This document shows, one piece after another, positions 1 through 8,484 of a stretch of DNA of 55,854 nucleotides. A model generated the notes under the pieces. It was not told where the DNA came from, did not search any database, and worked only from the letters and a program-made list of their open reading frames with translations. The first letter of the stretch is position 1, and every line of letters begins with the position of its first letter. The translations under genes were made by a program, and so were the position numbers. Source of the stretch: Aeromonas salmonicida subsp. salmonicida (GTDB lineage Bacteria > Pseudomonadota > Gammaproteobacteria > Enterobacterales > Aeromonadaceae); the NCBI RefSeq assembly GCF_001643305.1, contig NZ_LSGW01000056.1, positions 33,231 to 89,084 on the forward strand. Direction: 5' to 3'.

Positions 1-1
1 C

Positions 2-1054
2 CCGCTTGCCGGTGGCAAGGGCTTCCCGACTCCCATAGGCACAGTGTTCGCCACCAACATCACCCCTGACAAGACCCACGGCATCGGCAACTACAGCCTG
101 CCGGAGTTCATCAAGGTGATGCGCGAAGGGGTGGCCAGGGATGGTCACCAGCTCTATCCGGCCATGCCCTACACTGCCTACGCCAAGATGAGCGATAAGG
201 ATCTTGAAGATCTCTATCACTACCTGATGAAGGAGGTTCCCCCGCTGGCGGTGGCCAACAAGGAGAGCGACATCCCCTGGCCGCTCAATATGCGCTGGCC
301 GCTGATGGGCTGGAACTGGCTCTATCACGATGACAGTCGCTTCACCCCGGTAGCGGGCAAGAGCGAGCAGTGGAATCGCGGCGCCTATCTGGTGCAGGGT
401 GCCGGTCACTGTGGCAGCTGCCACACCCCGCGCGGGCTCGGCATGCAGGAAAAGGCCCTGACCGAGGCAGACCCCCTCTATCTGAGCGGTGCAACGCTCG
501 ATGGCTGGTATGCCCCCAATATCCGCGGTGCCCGGTACGACAAGCAGGCGATCATCGATCTGCTGAAAACCGGCCTCAGCCAGCATCAGGCCGTTTCTGG
601 CCCCATGGCGGAAGTGATCACTCACAGCAGCCAGTACTTCAGCGACGCCGATCTGGCCAGCATCGCCACCTATCTCACCGAGCTCAGTGACGACACGCCG
701 GTGAGCAAGGGCAACCGGGCCTACGCCAGCGCGGGCGGCAAGGCAGACTACGCCATGTACTGCTCGACCTGTCACGGGGTCAACGGTGAGGGCAATGACC
801 ACGTCATTCCTTCACTGGTGGGCAACCAGACTGTGCTGGCCGATGACCCCTCCAGCCTGCTCAACGTGCTGCTGCACGGCGCCGAGACCCCGATCACTCA
901 GGGCCATCTCGGCTACCACATGCCAGGTTATGGCTGGACCCTCAACGACGAGCAGATGGCCGAGCTGGCCAATACGCTGCGCGCCTCCTGGGGCAATGAA
1001 GGAGCCGCCATCAAACCGGCAGCCGTCAAGGCCCAACGCGAGCTGCACGAGTAG
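2..1054 (+). CDS. c-type cytochrome subunit of a membrane dehydrogenase, 5' end cut by the window
   Basis: The frame is open from the first bases of the window, so the true start lies upstream. Two CxxCH haem-binding motifs are visible (GHCGSCHTPRG near base 410 and MYCSTCHGVNG near base 770). The spacing and overall sequence match the three-haem cytochrome c subunit of gluconate/alcohol-type dehydrogenases, whose first CxxCH would lie just upstream of the window. Family members pass electrons from a periplasmic dehydrogenase to ubiquinone or a terminal oxidase. The carboxyl end is complete (stop at 1052-1054) and a terminator follows. The partner dehydrogenase is not in the window, so the substrate cannot be stated. 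Confidence 0.85.
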   Translation, partial: PLAGGKGFPTPIGTVFATNITPDKTHGIGNYSLPEFIKVMREGVARDGHQLYPAMPYTAYAKMSDKDLEDLYHYLMKEVPPLAVANKESDIPWPLNMRWPLMGWNWLYHDDSRFTPVAGKSEQWNRGAYLVQGAGHCGSCHTPRGLGMQEKALTEADPLYLSGATLDGWYAPNIRGARYDKQAIIDLLKTGLSQHQAVSGPMAEVITHSSQYFSDADLASIATYLTELSDDTPVSKGNRAYASAGGKADYAMYCSTCHGVNGEGNDHVIPSLVGNQTVLADDPSSLLNVLLHGAETPITQGHLGYHMPGYGWTLNDEQMAELANTLRASWGNEGAAIKPAAVKAQRELHE

Positions 1055-1080
1055 CACGACCGCGGATCTTCGCCATAAAA

Positions 1081-1110
1081 AACGGGCCTCCCATGGAGGC
1101 CCGTTTGCTG
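1081..1110. terminator. Rho-independent terminator, probably bidirectional
   Basis: A 10-bp perfect stem (AACGGGCCTC / GAGGCCCGTT) with a 5-base loop is preceded by an A-run and followed by T-rich sequence. It lies between the convergent cytochrome gene and the DUF3634-like gene. Confidence 0.8.
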
Positions 1111-1125
1111 TGTGCCAGCAGGGCG

Positions 1126-1461
1126 TCAGCCCTTGCGGGACTTGGGACCTTGGGTAGACACAGCTGATTGGTGGTAATCGGCATAAGGGAAGATATTGCG
1201 AAAACGCTGGGCGACTGGCTCAGGGATCGAACGGGAGAAGACCAGCTTGACCCCGTGCCCGTCCCGCTGACCCAGGATGCGGCCCCGCACGGGATCGTGG
1301 TGCAGGATCTACCGGGCCTGGGCCAAAAACGCGGGGGATACCTTGCCCCGCTTGACCACCACCTTGTCCGCTTGCAACCGGATCTCGAACAGGGCTCCCC
1401 GCCCCAGCGTCATCAACCACCCGATCAGGGCAATTGCCACCAACAAGGATAACCAGGCCAT
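1126..1461 (-). pseudogene. DUF3634-like small membrane-anchored protein, interrupted by an in-frame TAG
   Basis: Reading the minus strand from ATG at 1461, behind an AGGAGG ribosome site at about 1465-1472, gives a 111-codon frame. An N-terminal membrane segment (MAWLSLLVAIALIGWLMTLG) leads into a body recalling the DUF3634 family: ALFEIRLQADKVVVKRGK, then after the break GRILGQRDGHGVKLVFSRS and QRFRNIFPY. Codon 51 is TAG (bases 1309-1311), in a place where GAG (Glu, giving AREIL) would fit by one substitution. As read, only the first 50 residues would be made. The function of the family is not known. The assignment rests on memory of the family pattern and is moderately sure. The nonsense codon itself is directly visible. 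Confidence 0.6.
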
Positions 1462-1618
1462 CTCTTCCCTCCTAACGATTCAGTGTCAGCACGTCACTCC
1501 AGGCTATTTCCACCCCCGCTGACGTCTTGCTGTCAGACAGTATAAGCGGCCCCATTGCCGGAATGTTTGGTGCGGATCACAGCCGTCGACTCACCTTGCG
1601 TTCAGTCACCTACACAGG

Positions 1619-2581
1619 TCAGCAATCCTTGCCCCAGGCCACCAGGGTGTCGCGATAGAGCGCCAGCAGCGCCTGATCCCGCACCGCCACCCCCACATGC
1701 TGGGCACGATAGTCGGCCCAGCCGTCATGAGGATGGGATTTGTCATCGAACTTTTGCAGGGTATGACCGATGGCGGGGCCACTGTTGATCACCCGCACAG
1801 GCCCCTTTCTCAGGGTGAACAGAGTCGGATCGATCACGTAGGCGATGGCGGAGGGATCATGTACGTGGCAACCATCCAGGCCGATGCGCTCCGAGTAGAA
1901 GCGCAGATAGAAGCGGCTCACCTCCCACAGGAAGCGGCCCGGCTCGCCCGCCTCATCGCGCAGCGCATCCAGATAGCCACTGCTGAAGAAGCTCTGCTGG
2001 GTCACATCCAGCCCTATGATCACCACGGGCCAGTTGGCGGTAAACACCCGGTCGGCGGCATCGGGATCGTCGTGGATATTGGCCTCGGCATAGGGGGTCA
2101 CGTTGCCGCGATGACCGTTGACGCCAAAGGCACCGCCCATCACCACCACCTGCTTCACCAACCCGGTGATCTCCGGTGCCTCCTGCAGCGCCAGGTTGGT
2201 GAGCGGCCCAATGGTAACCAGGGTGATCTCGCCGGGGGCGGCTTTTACCGCGTCGACTATGTATTGCCACGCCGGGCGGGTATCCGGGGCGAGACTCACC
2301 TCCCCGGCCTCGACATCGCCGAAACCACTCGGGCCGTGCACGACAGTGGTCGGCCCCACGGGATCGCGCAGCAGCGGCGCGGCCGCGCCCTGGGCGACAT
2401 CTGCCTTCATGCCGTACTTCTGCTTGAGCCAGAGTGCATTGCGGGTGCCATTGTCGATGGTGGCGTTGCCAAAGACGGTAGTGATGGCGATGAGATCGAT
2501 GGCGGGGTGCGCCTCGGCAAACAGAATTGCCATGGCGTCGTCGATACCCGGGTCGGTATCCAGAATGATTTTGTGGCTCAT
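1619..2581 (-). CDS. Inosine/uridine-preferring nucleoside hydrolase
   Basis: A 320-residue protein with the signature DTDPGIDDAMAI at its N-terminus, where the Asp cluster binds Ca2+ and ribose. It also has the family's late active-site segment HDPSAIAYV. Members hydrolyse the N-glycosidic bond of ribonucleosides to free base and ribose in the cytoplasm, for nucleoside salvage. The frame extends upstream, but ATG at 2581 is chosen because it has GGAGGCC directly upstream and starts at the conserved HKIILDTDPG segment. Substrate preference (RihA, RihB or RihC-like) cannot be decided from sequence alone. It is a monocistronic gene; nothing in the neighbourhood points to a dedicated nucleoside operon. 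Confidence 0.9.
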   Translation of the reverse strand: MSHKIILDTDPGIDDAMAILFAEAHPAIDLIAITTVFGNATIDNGTRNALWLKQKYGMKADVAQGAAAPLLRDPVGPTTVVHGPSGFGDVEAGEVSLAPDTRPAWQYIVDAVKAAPGEITLVTIGPLTNLALQEAPEITGLVKQVVVMGGAFGVNGHRGNVTPYAEANIHDDPDAADRVFTANWPVVIIGLDVTQQSFFSSGYLDALRDEAGEPGRFLWEVSRFYLRFYSERIGLDGCHVHDPSAIAYVIDPTLFTLRKGPVRVINSGPAIGHTLQKFDDKSHPHDGWADYRAQHVGVAVRDQALLALYRDTLVAWGKDC

Positions 2582-2877
2582 AGGGCCTCCAGACAACAAC
2601 GGAGCTGCCAGTGTAACGACACCCTGCCCGTTTAACAGCGCTGTGATCACACCCTGACGATTGCCTTCCCCTAGACCGGGTCGAGTGGCGTCTTCTTGAG
2701 CAGAACGGGTGGCAGAGACAGGCCGGTAACCTGACAGCCGGCCTGCGCAGCGAAAGAGTGCTGAAATAGTGGGCAACCGGACGGCCGCGGATAGCTGCCG
2801 CCTTGTGAGCCGCCGTGCGGAATGGTATCACTTGGCCTCATTGACCACTTCTCTCATCCATCTGCCGAGGCGCCATT
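2582..2877. other. Divergent intergenic region between nucleoside hydrolase and hutD
   Basis: About 296 bases separate two divergent starts. The promoters of both genes must lie here. I see no convincing operator, repeat or RNA, and the minus-strand frame that continues through it is only the upstream open part of the hydrolase frame. Confidence 0.5.
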
Positions 2878-3435
2878 GTGATCACCCTGATTAAAGAGTC
2901 GGACCAGCTGAAGATGCCCTGGAAGAACAAGCAGGGCACCACAGCCCAGATCCTCATCTCTCCCAAGGGAGCGACTCTGGACAAACTCGACTTTGACTAC
3001 CGGCTGAGCTCTGCCCCCATCAAGGAAGCCGGTGTATTCTCCCGGTTCCCGGGTTACCAGCGCATCCTGCTGCCCGTCAGCGGCGCCGGCTTCGTGCTCA
3101 ACGGCCATCCTTACGCCACCCTTGAAGCGGCCCATTTCAGCGGGGATGACGAGACCCACTGCGCCTTGCTGAAAAAAGAGGTGACGGATCTGGGGCTCAT
3201 CTACGATCCCTCGCGCATCAGCGCCAACGTACGGGTGCTCAATCTGCCGTTTCCCCTCACCCTGACCCTGGAGGCCGACAAAACCTACCTCTGCCATCTG
3301 CTGAGCGGTCAGCTCACGGTGCAGGATCGGGCCTTGGCGGTCAACGACACCCTGGTGGTGACCGGTGAGGAGAGCATACGGCTGGAGTGCCAGAAGAAGA
3401 CCGCCATCGCCTTCTTTACCCTGCAAGCCAGATAA
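2878..3435 (+). CDS. hutD: HutD/Ves family protein
   Basis: A 185-residue cupin-like protein. Visible family features are the N-terminal segment MPWKNKQGTTAQI, the RLSSAPIKEAGVFSRFPGYQRIL stretch (typical of HutD/Ves: SxApI, FS.fpg..R.l), and a second cupin half. HutD is associated with histidine utilisation and Ves with cold response; the biochemical role is not established. The start is GTG at 2878 with GAGG 7 bases upstream. No hut genes are adjacent, so the gene stands alone here and the symbol refers to the family, not to a proven histidine role. Confidence 0.8.
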   Translation: MITLIKESDQLKMPWKNKQGTTAQILISPKGATLDKLDFDYRLSSAPIKEAGVFSRFPGYQRILLPVSGAGFVLNGHPYATLEAAHFSGDDETHCALLKKEVTDLGLIYDPSRISANVRVLNLPFPLTLTLEADKTYLCHLLSGQLTVQDRALAVNDTLVVTGEESIRLECQKKTAIAFFTLQAR

Positions 3436-3468
3436 GAGAGAGGCCCGCGCAGGCCATTGGAGACGGGA

Positions 3469-3672
3469 TCAACGTTTGGGAGCTCGGCCACCGCTGTCGA
3501 GACAGGCCTGCATGGTGTCGTAGGGGACATAGTGCTTGGTGCGGCTGTAGTAGGTGCCGCCCTGGGGGTGGCAGATGCCGTTGCGGCTCTTCTTGACCGG
3601 GGGCTCTGCCGCCAGCGCCAGAGCGCACACCAGCATCAGGCAACAGCTGACAACCCATTTGACTGCTCTCAT
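3469..3672 (-). CDS. Small secreted protein with a conserved GIC...YYSRTK...CL..GGR motif
   Basis: A 67-residue product with a clear Sec signal peptide (MRAVKWVVSCCLMLVCALALAA) and a mature part of about 45 residues. That part holds two Cys (SRNGICH and MQACLDSGG) that could form a disulfide in the periplasm. The pattern from SRNGIC to GGRAPK resembles a short module I associate with the C-termini of secreted nuclease-like and hypothetical proteins in Vibrio and Aeromonas. No function is known to me. It is convergent with hutD and 33 bases from it. Signal peptide and motif together make it a real gene despite its size. Confidence 0.65.
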   Translation of the reverse strand: MRAVKWVVSCCLMLVCALALAAEPPVKKSRNGICHPQGGTYYSRTKHYVPYDTMQACLDSGGRAPKR

Positions 3673-3829
3673 CTCACATCCATTCAGTGTCCGGGCCAGC
3701 AGGCCTCGCTTGCAGCCTATTTTATCTCGTCCAAGGCGCGGCCACTCCTTGCCAGATCACGAAATGAACCATTTATTCAATCGCTTGGCTCATCTACATC
3801 CGCGATCGACACAAGATTTTCGCATCATA

Positions 3830-3857
3830 AAAAAAGCCGGGGCAGCCCGGCTTTTTT
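3830..3857 (-). terminator. Rho-independent terminator of azurin gene
   Basis: A perfect 12-bp stem (AAAAAAGCCGGG / CCCGGCTTTTTT) with a 4-base loop lies immediately downstream of the azurin stop on the minus strand. A and T runs on both sides make it usable in both directions. Confidence 0.85.
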
Positions 3858-3882
3858 CTTCATGACGACCAGAACAAGCGGC

Positions 3883-4326
3883 TTAGCCGATCTTGAAGCT
3901 GCCCTTCATCATGGCGAAGTGGCCGGGGAAGGAGCAGAAGAAGGTAAGGTCTTTACCGGCAAGACCGTCGGTTTTGAAGGTCACGCTGGTGCTCTCGCCG
4001 CCGCCAATCATCTTGGTGTGGGCCAGCACCCGCGGATCATCCTTGGGCAAATAGTTGTTGTCGGCACCGGCGCTCATGCCGGCGGTGGCGACAGCCTGAT
4101 AGTCGGCGGTGTTCGACAACGCCCAGTTGTGGCCCATGGCGGTCACCGGCATCTTGCCGGTGTGGTTGAGGGTCACTGTCACCTCTTTGCAGGTCGCCGG
4201 TACGCTCATCTCTTTGAGGTTGTACTGCATGGCATCATTGCCTTCGATGACCAACGCGCACTCATCGGCCAGGACCGGGGCCGCCAGGGTGCTCAGAAAC
4301 AGCAGGGTGATCGCCTTTTTCATCAT
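3883..4326 (-). CDS. azu: Azurin (periplasmic blue copper protein)
   Basis: A 147-residue precursor: signal peptide MKKAITLLFLSTLAAPVLA, then a mature type-1 copper protein. All ligands are present: His in MGHNWAL, then Cys, His and Met in FFCSFPGHFAMMKG. The axial Gly region near the first His and the disulfide Cys pair (DECALV / PATCKEV) are also recognisable. It carries single electrons in the periplasm, for example between cytochromes and nitrite reductase or peroxidases. It is monocistronic with its own terminator. Two adjacent ATG codons (4326, 4323) could serve, with AAGGAGAAG just upstream on the minus strand. I see no certain FNR or copper operator in its promoter region. Confidence 0.95.
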   Translation of the reverse strand: MMKKAITLLFLSTLAAPVLADECALVIEGNDAMQYNLKEMSVPATCKEVTVTLNHTGKMPVTAMGHNWALSNTADYQAVATAGMSAGADNNYLPKDDPRVLAHTKMIGGGESTSVTFKTDGLAGKDLTFFCSFPGHFAMMKGSFKIG

Positions 4327-4654
4327 CTTCTCCTTTGATTGGCAATAGATGGCAACACAATTGCCTCAGGCTGTGATCCACAACGGGCAAAGATGCTGTC
4401 AAAATCGACCTTATTCTACTCAAGTGTTGTCAATCGGCTATGGCTTTAGTGCAAAGCTGCGGGTCAAGTCACCAGATTGAGCTTATTAACAACAGACCTT
4501 GAGCCTGAATGGATACGCATCGGCCTCGTCATAGGCCCACCTGTGTTTAATTTTGTCCGCGATTTTGTGTGCCAGACGCTCGCCACCTGAAAGCCTCTTG
4601 GCTAAGCTGGCGACCCTATGGCACAACGCCCTGTTTGAGATAGAGATATTGCTT
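4327..4654. other. Divergent promoter region of azu and apbE
   Basis: About 328 bases with no credible gene. AT-rich stretches around 4400-4500 are compatible with promoters in both directions, and a minus-strand TTGACA lies near 4430. I could not assign a matching -10 box or an FNR/Fur/CueR operator with confidence. Confidence 0.4.
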
Positions 4655-5695
4655 ATGTCGTTCACCTTTGTGTCGGCCCTGCGTGGCCTGCTGTTACCTA
4701 TGGTGCTGATGTTGACGGCCTGCCAGCCAGCCCCCACCCAGACCCGCATTCAGGGTAAAACCATGGGCACCTACTATGTGGTGACGGTGAACGATCCCTA
4801 TCCGGGCGGTGAGGCGGCGCTGCAGCGTGAACTTGATACCTTGCTGGCGCGGATGAACAAGGAGATCTCCACCTATGACAAGAGCTCCCTCATCTCCCGC
4901 TTCAACCAGGGACCAGCCCGGGTGCCCATGATGATTCCGGCCACCATGGCAACCATAGTGCAACAGGGCATTGATACGGGACACCTCACTCGGGGCAAGC
5001 TGGATGTCACAGTGGGCCCTCTGGTCAACCTCTGGGGATTCGGGCCGGACATGCGCCCGCTCAAGAAACCCAGTGACGCGCAGATCGCCAAGGCGCGTCA
5101 GATAGTGGGTATCGACAAGCTGACCCTGACCCCGCAGGGAGACCACTTCCTGCTCAGCAAGGCAATCCCGGATCTCTACCTCGATCTCTCTACCCTGGGG
5201 GAAGGCGCCGCATCGGATGAAATAGCCGTGTTGCTAGAGAGCAAGGGCGTCCACAACTACCTCATCGAAGTGGCAGGCGCCGTGCGCAGCAAAGGCAACA
5301 ACAGCAAGGGCAAGCCCTGGCGCGTCGCCATTGTCAAACCGGCGGATCAACCCGGCGCCTTCTCCGATGTTGTGACCCCCAATGGCATGGCCCTCAGCAC
5401 CGCAGGCAGCTATCGCAACTACTACGAGCTCGATGGCCAGCGTTACTCCCACATTATCGACCCGGAGACAGGCGCCCCCGTGACCCACAAACTGGTCTCC
5501 GCCAGCGTGATTGCCAACACTGCGCTGGAGGCTGATGCCCTCGATACAGCGCTCATGGTGATGGGGCCCGATCAGGCAATGGCCTTCGCCAAAGAACACC
5601 AGCTGGCGGCCTATCTCATCATCAAGACGGAGCAAGGCTTTACCGCGAAATTCACTCCCCAGTTTGCCCCTTATCTGGTGCAAGAAAAGCCATAA
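4655..5695 (+). CDS. apbE: FAD:protein FMN transferase, periplasmic lipoprotein
   Basis: A 346-residue ApbE family enzyme that transfers FMN from FAD onto a Thr of target flavoproteins such as NqrB, NqrC or RnfG in the periplasm. The N-terminus is a lipoprotein signal with a lipobox ending LTAC. The family motifs are GKTMGTYY near the mature start, DLSTLGEGAASDEIA (FAD binding), and ALSTAGSYRNYY followed by YSHIIDPETGAPV (Mg/FAD site), with a late ALEADALDTALMVMG. The open frame starts earlier, but ATG at 4655 begins the signal peptide. It stands alone here; its flavoprotein partners are not in the window. Confidence 0.92.
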   Translation: MSFTFVSALRGLLLPMVLMLTACQPAPTQTRIQGKTMGTYYVVTVNDPYPGGEAALQRELDTLLARMNKEISTYDKSSLISRFNQGPARVPMMIPATMATIVQQGIDTGHLTRGKLDVTVGPLVNLWGFGPDMRPLKKPSDAQIAKARQIVGIDKLTLTPQGDHFLLSKAIPDLYLDLSTLGEGAASDEIAVLLESKGVHNYLIEVAGAVRSKGNNSKGKPWRVAIVKPADQPGAFSDVVTPNGMALSTAGSYRNYYELDGQRYSHIIDPETGAPVTHKLVSASVIANTALEADALDTALMVMGPDQAMAFAKEHQLAAYLIIKTEQGFTAKFTPQFAPYLVQEKP

Positions 5696-5702
5696 GCCAT
5701 AT

Positions 5703-5727
5703 GGCCCCGCTGAAAAACAGCGGGGCC
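5703..5727. terminator. Stem-loop downstream of apbE, weak terminator
   Basis: A perfect 10-bp stem (GGCCCCGCTG / CAGCGGGGCC) with an AAAAA loop starts 8 bases after the apbE stop. There is no T-run behind it, so termination may be inefficient or the structure may protect the 3' end. Confidence 0.55.
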
Positions 5728-5805
5728 AGCCCATGTTCAATTACCTGTCTGCGCGCTTTGGTGGCACACTTCTGTTATCCGCCCGTAGCGCCTTGACCCT
5801 GACAG

Positions 5806-7436
5806 ATGCAGACACCGGAACCCGAAGCAGAGAAAAAAGCCCAGCCCAAGCCCAAACGCATCTTGCTGGTCAACGAACAGCGATCCTTTCAGGTGATGAT
5901 GAAGGCCATGTTGATCAACCTGGGCATCAATCGCATCACCTATGTCAATTCGGCCGAGGAAGCCCGGCGTCGCTGTCAGAAAGAGACTTTTGACATCTAT
6001 CTGCTCGACTACGAACTAGGAGGCGGCGAGAACGGGCGTCAACTGCTGGAAAGCCTGCGGGATCAGAATCTCATCCCCCCCCAGAGCGTGGTGATCATGG
6101 TGAGCGCTGACAGCTCCCGCGCCATGGTGCTGAGCGCGCTGGAGGCCGAGCCCGACGAATACCTGATGAAGCCCTTCTCCCAAGAACAGTTCTCCTTTCG
6201 CCTCAAGCGTGCCCTCGCCCGCCGTCATGCGCTGGAGAGCGTCTTCACAGCCCTTGCCAAGGACGATCTGCCTGCTCTGCTGGCCATCTGCGCCGAGCGA
6301 GCCGATGCGGTGCCGCGCTTTGCCAACTTCTGCCGCTGCCTGCAAGCCGATACCCAGCTCAAGCTGGGGCAAGCCAAGGAGGCTCGCAGCCTGATGCGCC
6401 AACTGCTGGCCGGGCAAGAGAACAGCTGGGCAAGGCGTGCCACACCCTGGGCCTGAACGAGGAGGCAGTGAGCCACCTGCAGGCAACCCTCAAGAATACC
6501 CCGCTGATGGTGGAGGCCCACCTCTGGCTGGCGGAATCCCAGCTGGCCCTTGGAAATGGCGAACTGGCCCAGCAGGAGCTCAGGCGAGCGGTGGATATCT
6601 CACCCCAGTCGGTGCAGCTCTCCCGTCGGCTGGCAGAGGTGTGTCTGCTGCGTCACGACTACGCCCAGGCCAAGGATGTATTGCTGTCCCTCATCGACCT
6701 GTCGCGCAACTCCATCCATCGCACCCCCCACTACCTGGGGGCCTATATTCAGACCCTGACCCTGTACGCCCTCAACAGCAACGACAGCTACCACATCGCC
6801 AATCTGCAAAAACAGGTGAATTCGGCCCTGTCTCGCATCCGCGATTCGCTGATGATGGCGGAGTTCAACTATCCGGTGTTCGAGCAGATCTGCCAGGCCA
6901 GGGTGCAGATCGCCCTGGGGGAGCTGCTCAAGGGCAAGAAGATGCTCTATCGCGCCAACCAGAACTGGCTCGATCAACCGGCCACCATGCCCCCCAGCCT
7001 GCTGGGCGAGACCATACTGGCGCTCTACCAGCTCGGCGAGTTCGAATACGCCGAGAGCCTGCAGGCACTGCTGGCGGAGGATGAAGACAGGCTGCTTACC
7101 ACCTGCATCCAGGCCACCCGGGATGACAAGACGGTGCTGGAGCGACGCCAGCGTTACCAGCAGCTCAACGAACTGGGTATCAAGGCCTATCAGAGCGGTG
7201 AGCTGGAGCAGGCCCTCGGCCACTTTCGCGAGGCCCTGCGCCGCGCCCCTGCCAATACAGGCGCCGCTCTCAACAAGATCCAGGTGCTGCTGCAACTGAT
7301 GCAGAAGAATCGCAAGAGCCCGGAGTTTGGTGCCGAGTGCAAGGAGACGCTGGAGGTGCTGGACGGCATACCGCTCAATCCCGCCCAGCAGGATCGTTTT
7401 CGCAAACTGCGTCAGGAGTTTACCCAGCTCAGCTGA
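5806..7436 (+). pseudogene. Response regulator receiver domain fused to TPR repeats, broken by a one-base frameshift
   Basis: The first part (5806-6456) encodes a receiver domain with phospho-acceptor Asp68 (FDIYLLDYEL), Ser100 (VSAD) and Lys122 (YLMKPFS). The usual acidic pair is Asn23-Glu24 rather than Asp-Asp/Glu. It runs out of frame after ...AGQENS into a stop at 6454-6456. The other frame then continues from LGKACHTLGLNEEAVSHLQ through TPR-like helices to 7436. One missing C near 6426 (AGCCTG to AGCTG) would restore NSLGKACHTLG and give a protein of about 543 residues, the expected size for TPR-containing response regulators in Vibrio and Aeromonas. As read, the product lacks nearly all TPRs. 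A GTG at 6468 could in principle start the second part alone. Confidence 0.75.
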
Positions 7437-7496
7437 CCCGGAAGCGGCTCCTCTCGCCTATGCTGATACAGACTCGGCGAGGGGAGGAAAACCGCA

Positions 7497-8345
7497 ATGG
7501 CGATGTGTCGATATCTGGTGGCGGACGGGCGTCACTGCAGCGAGGAGGCAGGGGAGCACGAGCTGTGCCGCTGGCACGATCCCCACGCCGATCATCAGGC
7601 CCCCCAGACGGCTCATGAGCTTGAGCACTACATTCATCAAGGCGGTCTGTGCCACGGCCTGCAACTGGCCCGTGCCAACCTGGCCGGGCTCAATCTGGTG
7701 AAGAAGGGGGCACCGCAGGGCTTCTTGCTGGAGCAGTGCAACTTCTATCGGGCCAACCTGCAAGGTGCCCACCTCTATGGCATTCGCATCAAGGGCGGCA
7801 GCCTGATGAAGGCGGATCTCAGTGACGCCAACCTCCACTGCGCCGAACTCGACAACGTCAATCTGCTCGGCATCCGCTGGCACAACACCCGCCTCGACAA
7901 CCTCAATACCGGCAAACGACTGATGCAGGAGCGGCGCGGACGCAGCGAGCGGGATCCGGCGCAAGCCCGCATCTGGTTCAAGGAGGCGGAAGAGACCTAC
8001 CGGGATCTGCGCAAGGCCTCGGAGGCGCAAGGCATCTTCACCATGTCCGGCCGCTACATACAGCGAGAGCTCACCATGCGCCGCCTTCAGTTGCCACTCT
8101 GGTCAATCCAGAGGTTCACCTCCTGGATCGTCGATCTCTTCTGCGGCTACGGCGAGGCGCCGATGCGGGTGGTGCTCTTCTCCCTGCTGCTCATCTTCAT
8201 CTGCAGTATCTTCTACTTCTTCTTCGGCCTGAACTTCCAGGGGGAGTACCTCATCTACCAGCCCGGCGCCGCCTTCGAGGCCTTTACCGGCAGCTTCACG
8301 CTGGCGCTGTTTGTGGTGGTGTTCGTGAAAAAGATGACACGGTGA
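7497..8345 (+). CDS. Pentapeptide-repeat membrane protein, channel-like C-terminus apparently lacking its pore loop
   Basis: A 282-residue protein. An N-terminal Cys/His cluster ([25 protein letters not shown]) may bind metal. Pentapeptide repeats of the A(N/D)LXX type follow at about residues 50-140 ([27 protein letters not shown]). A helical region comes next ([19 protein letters not shown]), then a membrane segment ([23 protein letters not shown]) and a terminal segment ending [11 protein letters not shown]. In relatives I know, a two-helix potassium-channel module sits here and includes a TxGYGD filter. Here [12 protein letters not shown] joins directly to AFEAFTGSF, so the filter is absent. 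The start has GGGGAGG upstream. Confidence 0.75.
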   Translation: MAMCRYLVADGRHCSEEAGEHELCRWHDPHADHQAPQTAHELEHYIHQGGLCHGLQLARANLAGLNLVKKGAPQGFLLEQCNFYRANLQGAHLYGIRIKGGSLMKADLSDANLHCAELDNVNLLGIRWHNTRLDNLNTGKRLMQERRGRSERDPAQARIWFKEAEETYRDLRKASEAQGIFTMSGRYIQRELTMRRLQLPLWSIQRFTSWIVDLFCGYGEAPMRVVLFSLLLIFICSIFYFFFGLNFQGEYLIYQPGAAFEAFTGSFTLALFVVVFVKKMTR

Positions 8346-8484
8346 GTGGCTCCGCCCTCCCCGGCCAGCGTTCGCGCCGGGGCAAGCTCCCACGCAAGCG
8401 GGGCCAAGCCGGCCCCTGAACTTGCATCCGCAGCAGATTCCTAGTCCAATAGCGACTTATAAAAATGACATGAGCATCCCTGAC

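Noticed and set aside
1697..2635. Long plus-strand ORF opposite the nucleoside hydrolase
   Set aside because: Shadow of the real gene: no domain, unusual His/Gly composition and no ribosome site.
6468..7436. Independent TPR gene starting at GTG 6468
   Set aside because: The same frame is meaningful upstream of the GTG and joins the receiver gene with a one-base correction, so it is treated as the second half of one broken gene.
8359..8382. Terminator after the pentapeptide-repeat gene
   Set aside because: A GC-rich stem-loop (CCCCGGC/GCCGGGG) exists but has a long loop and no T-run.
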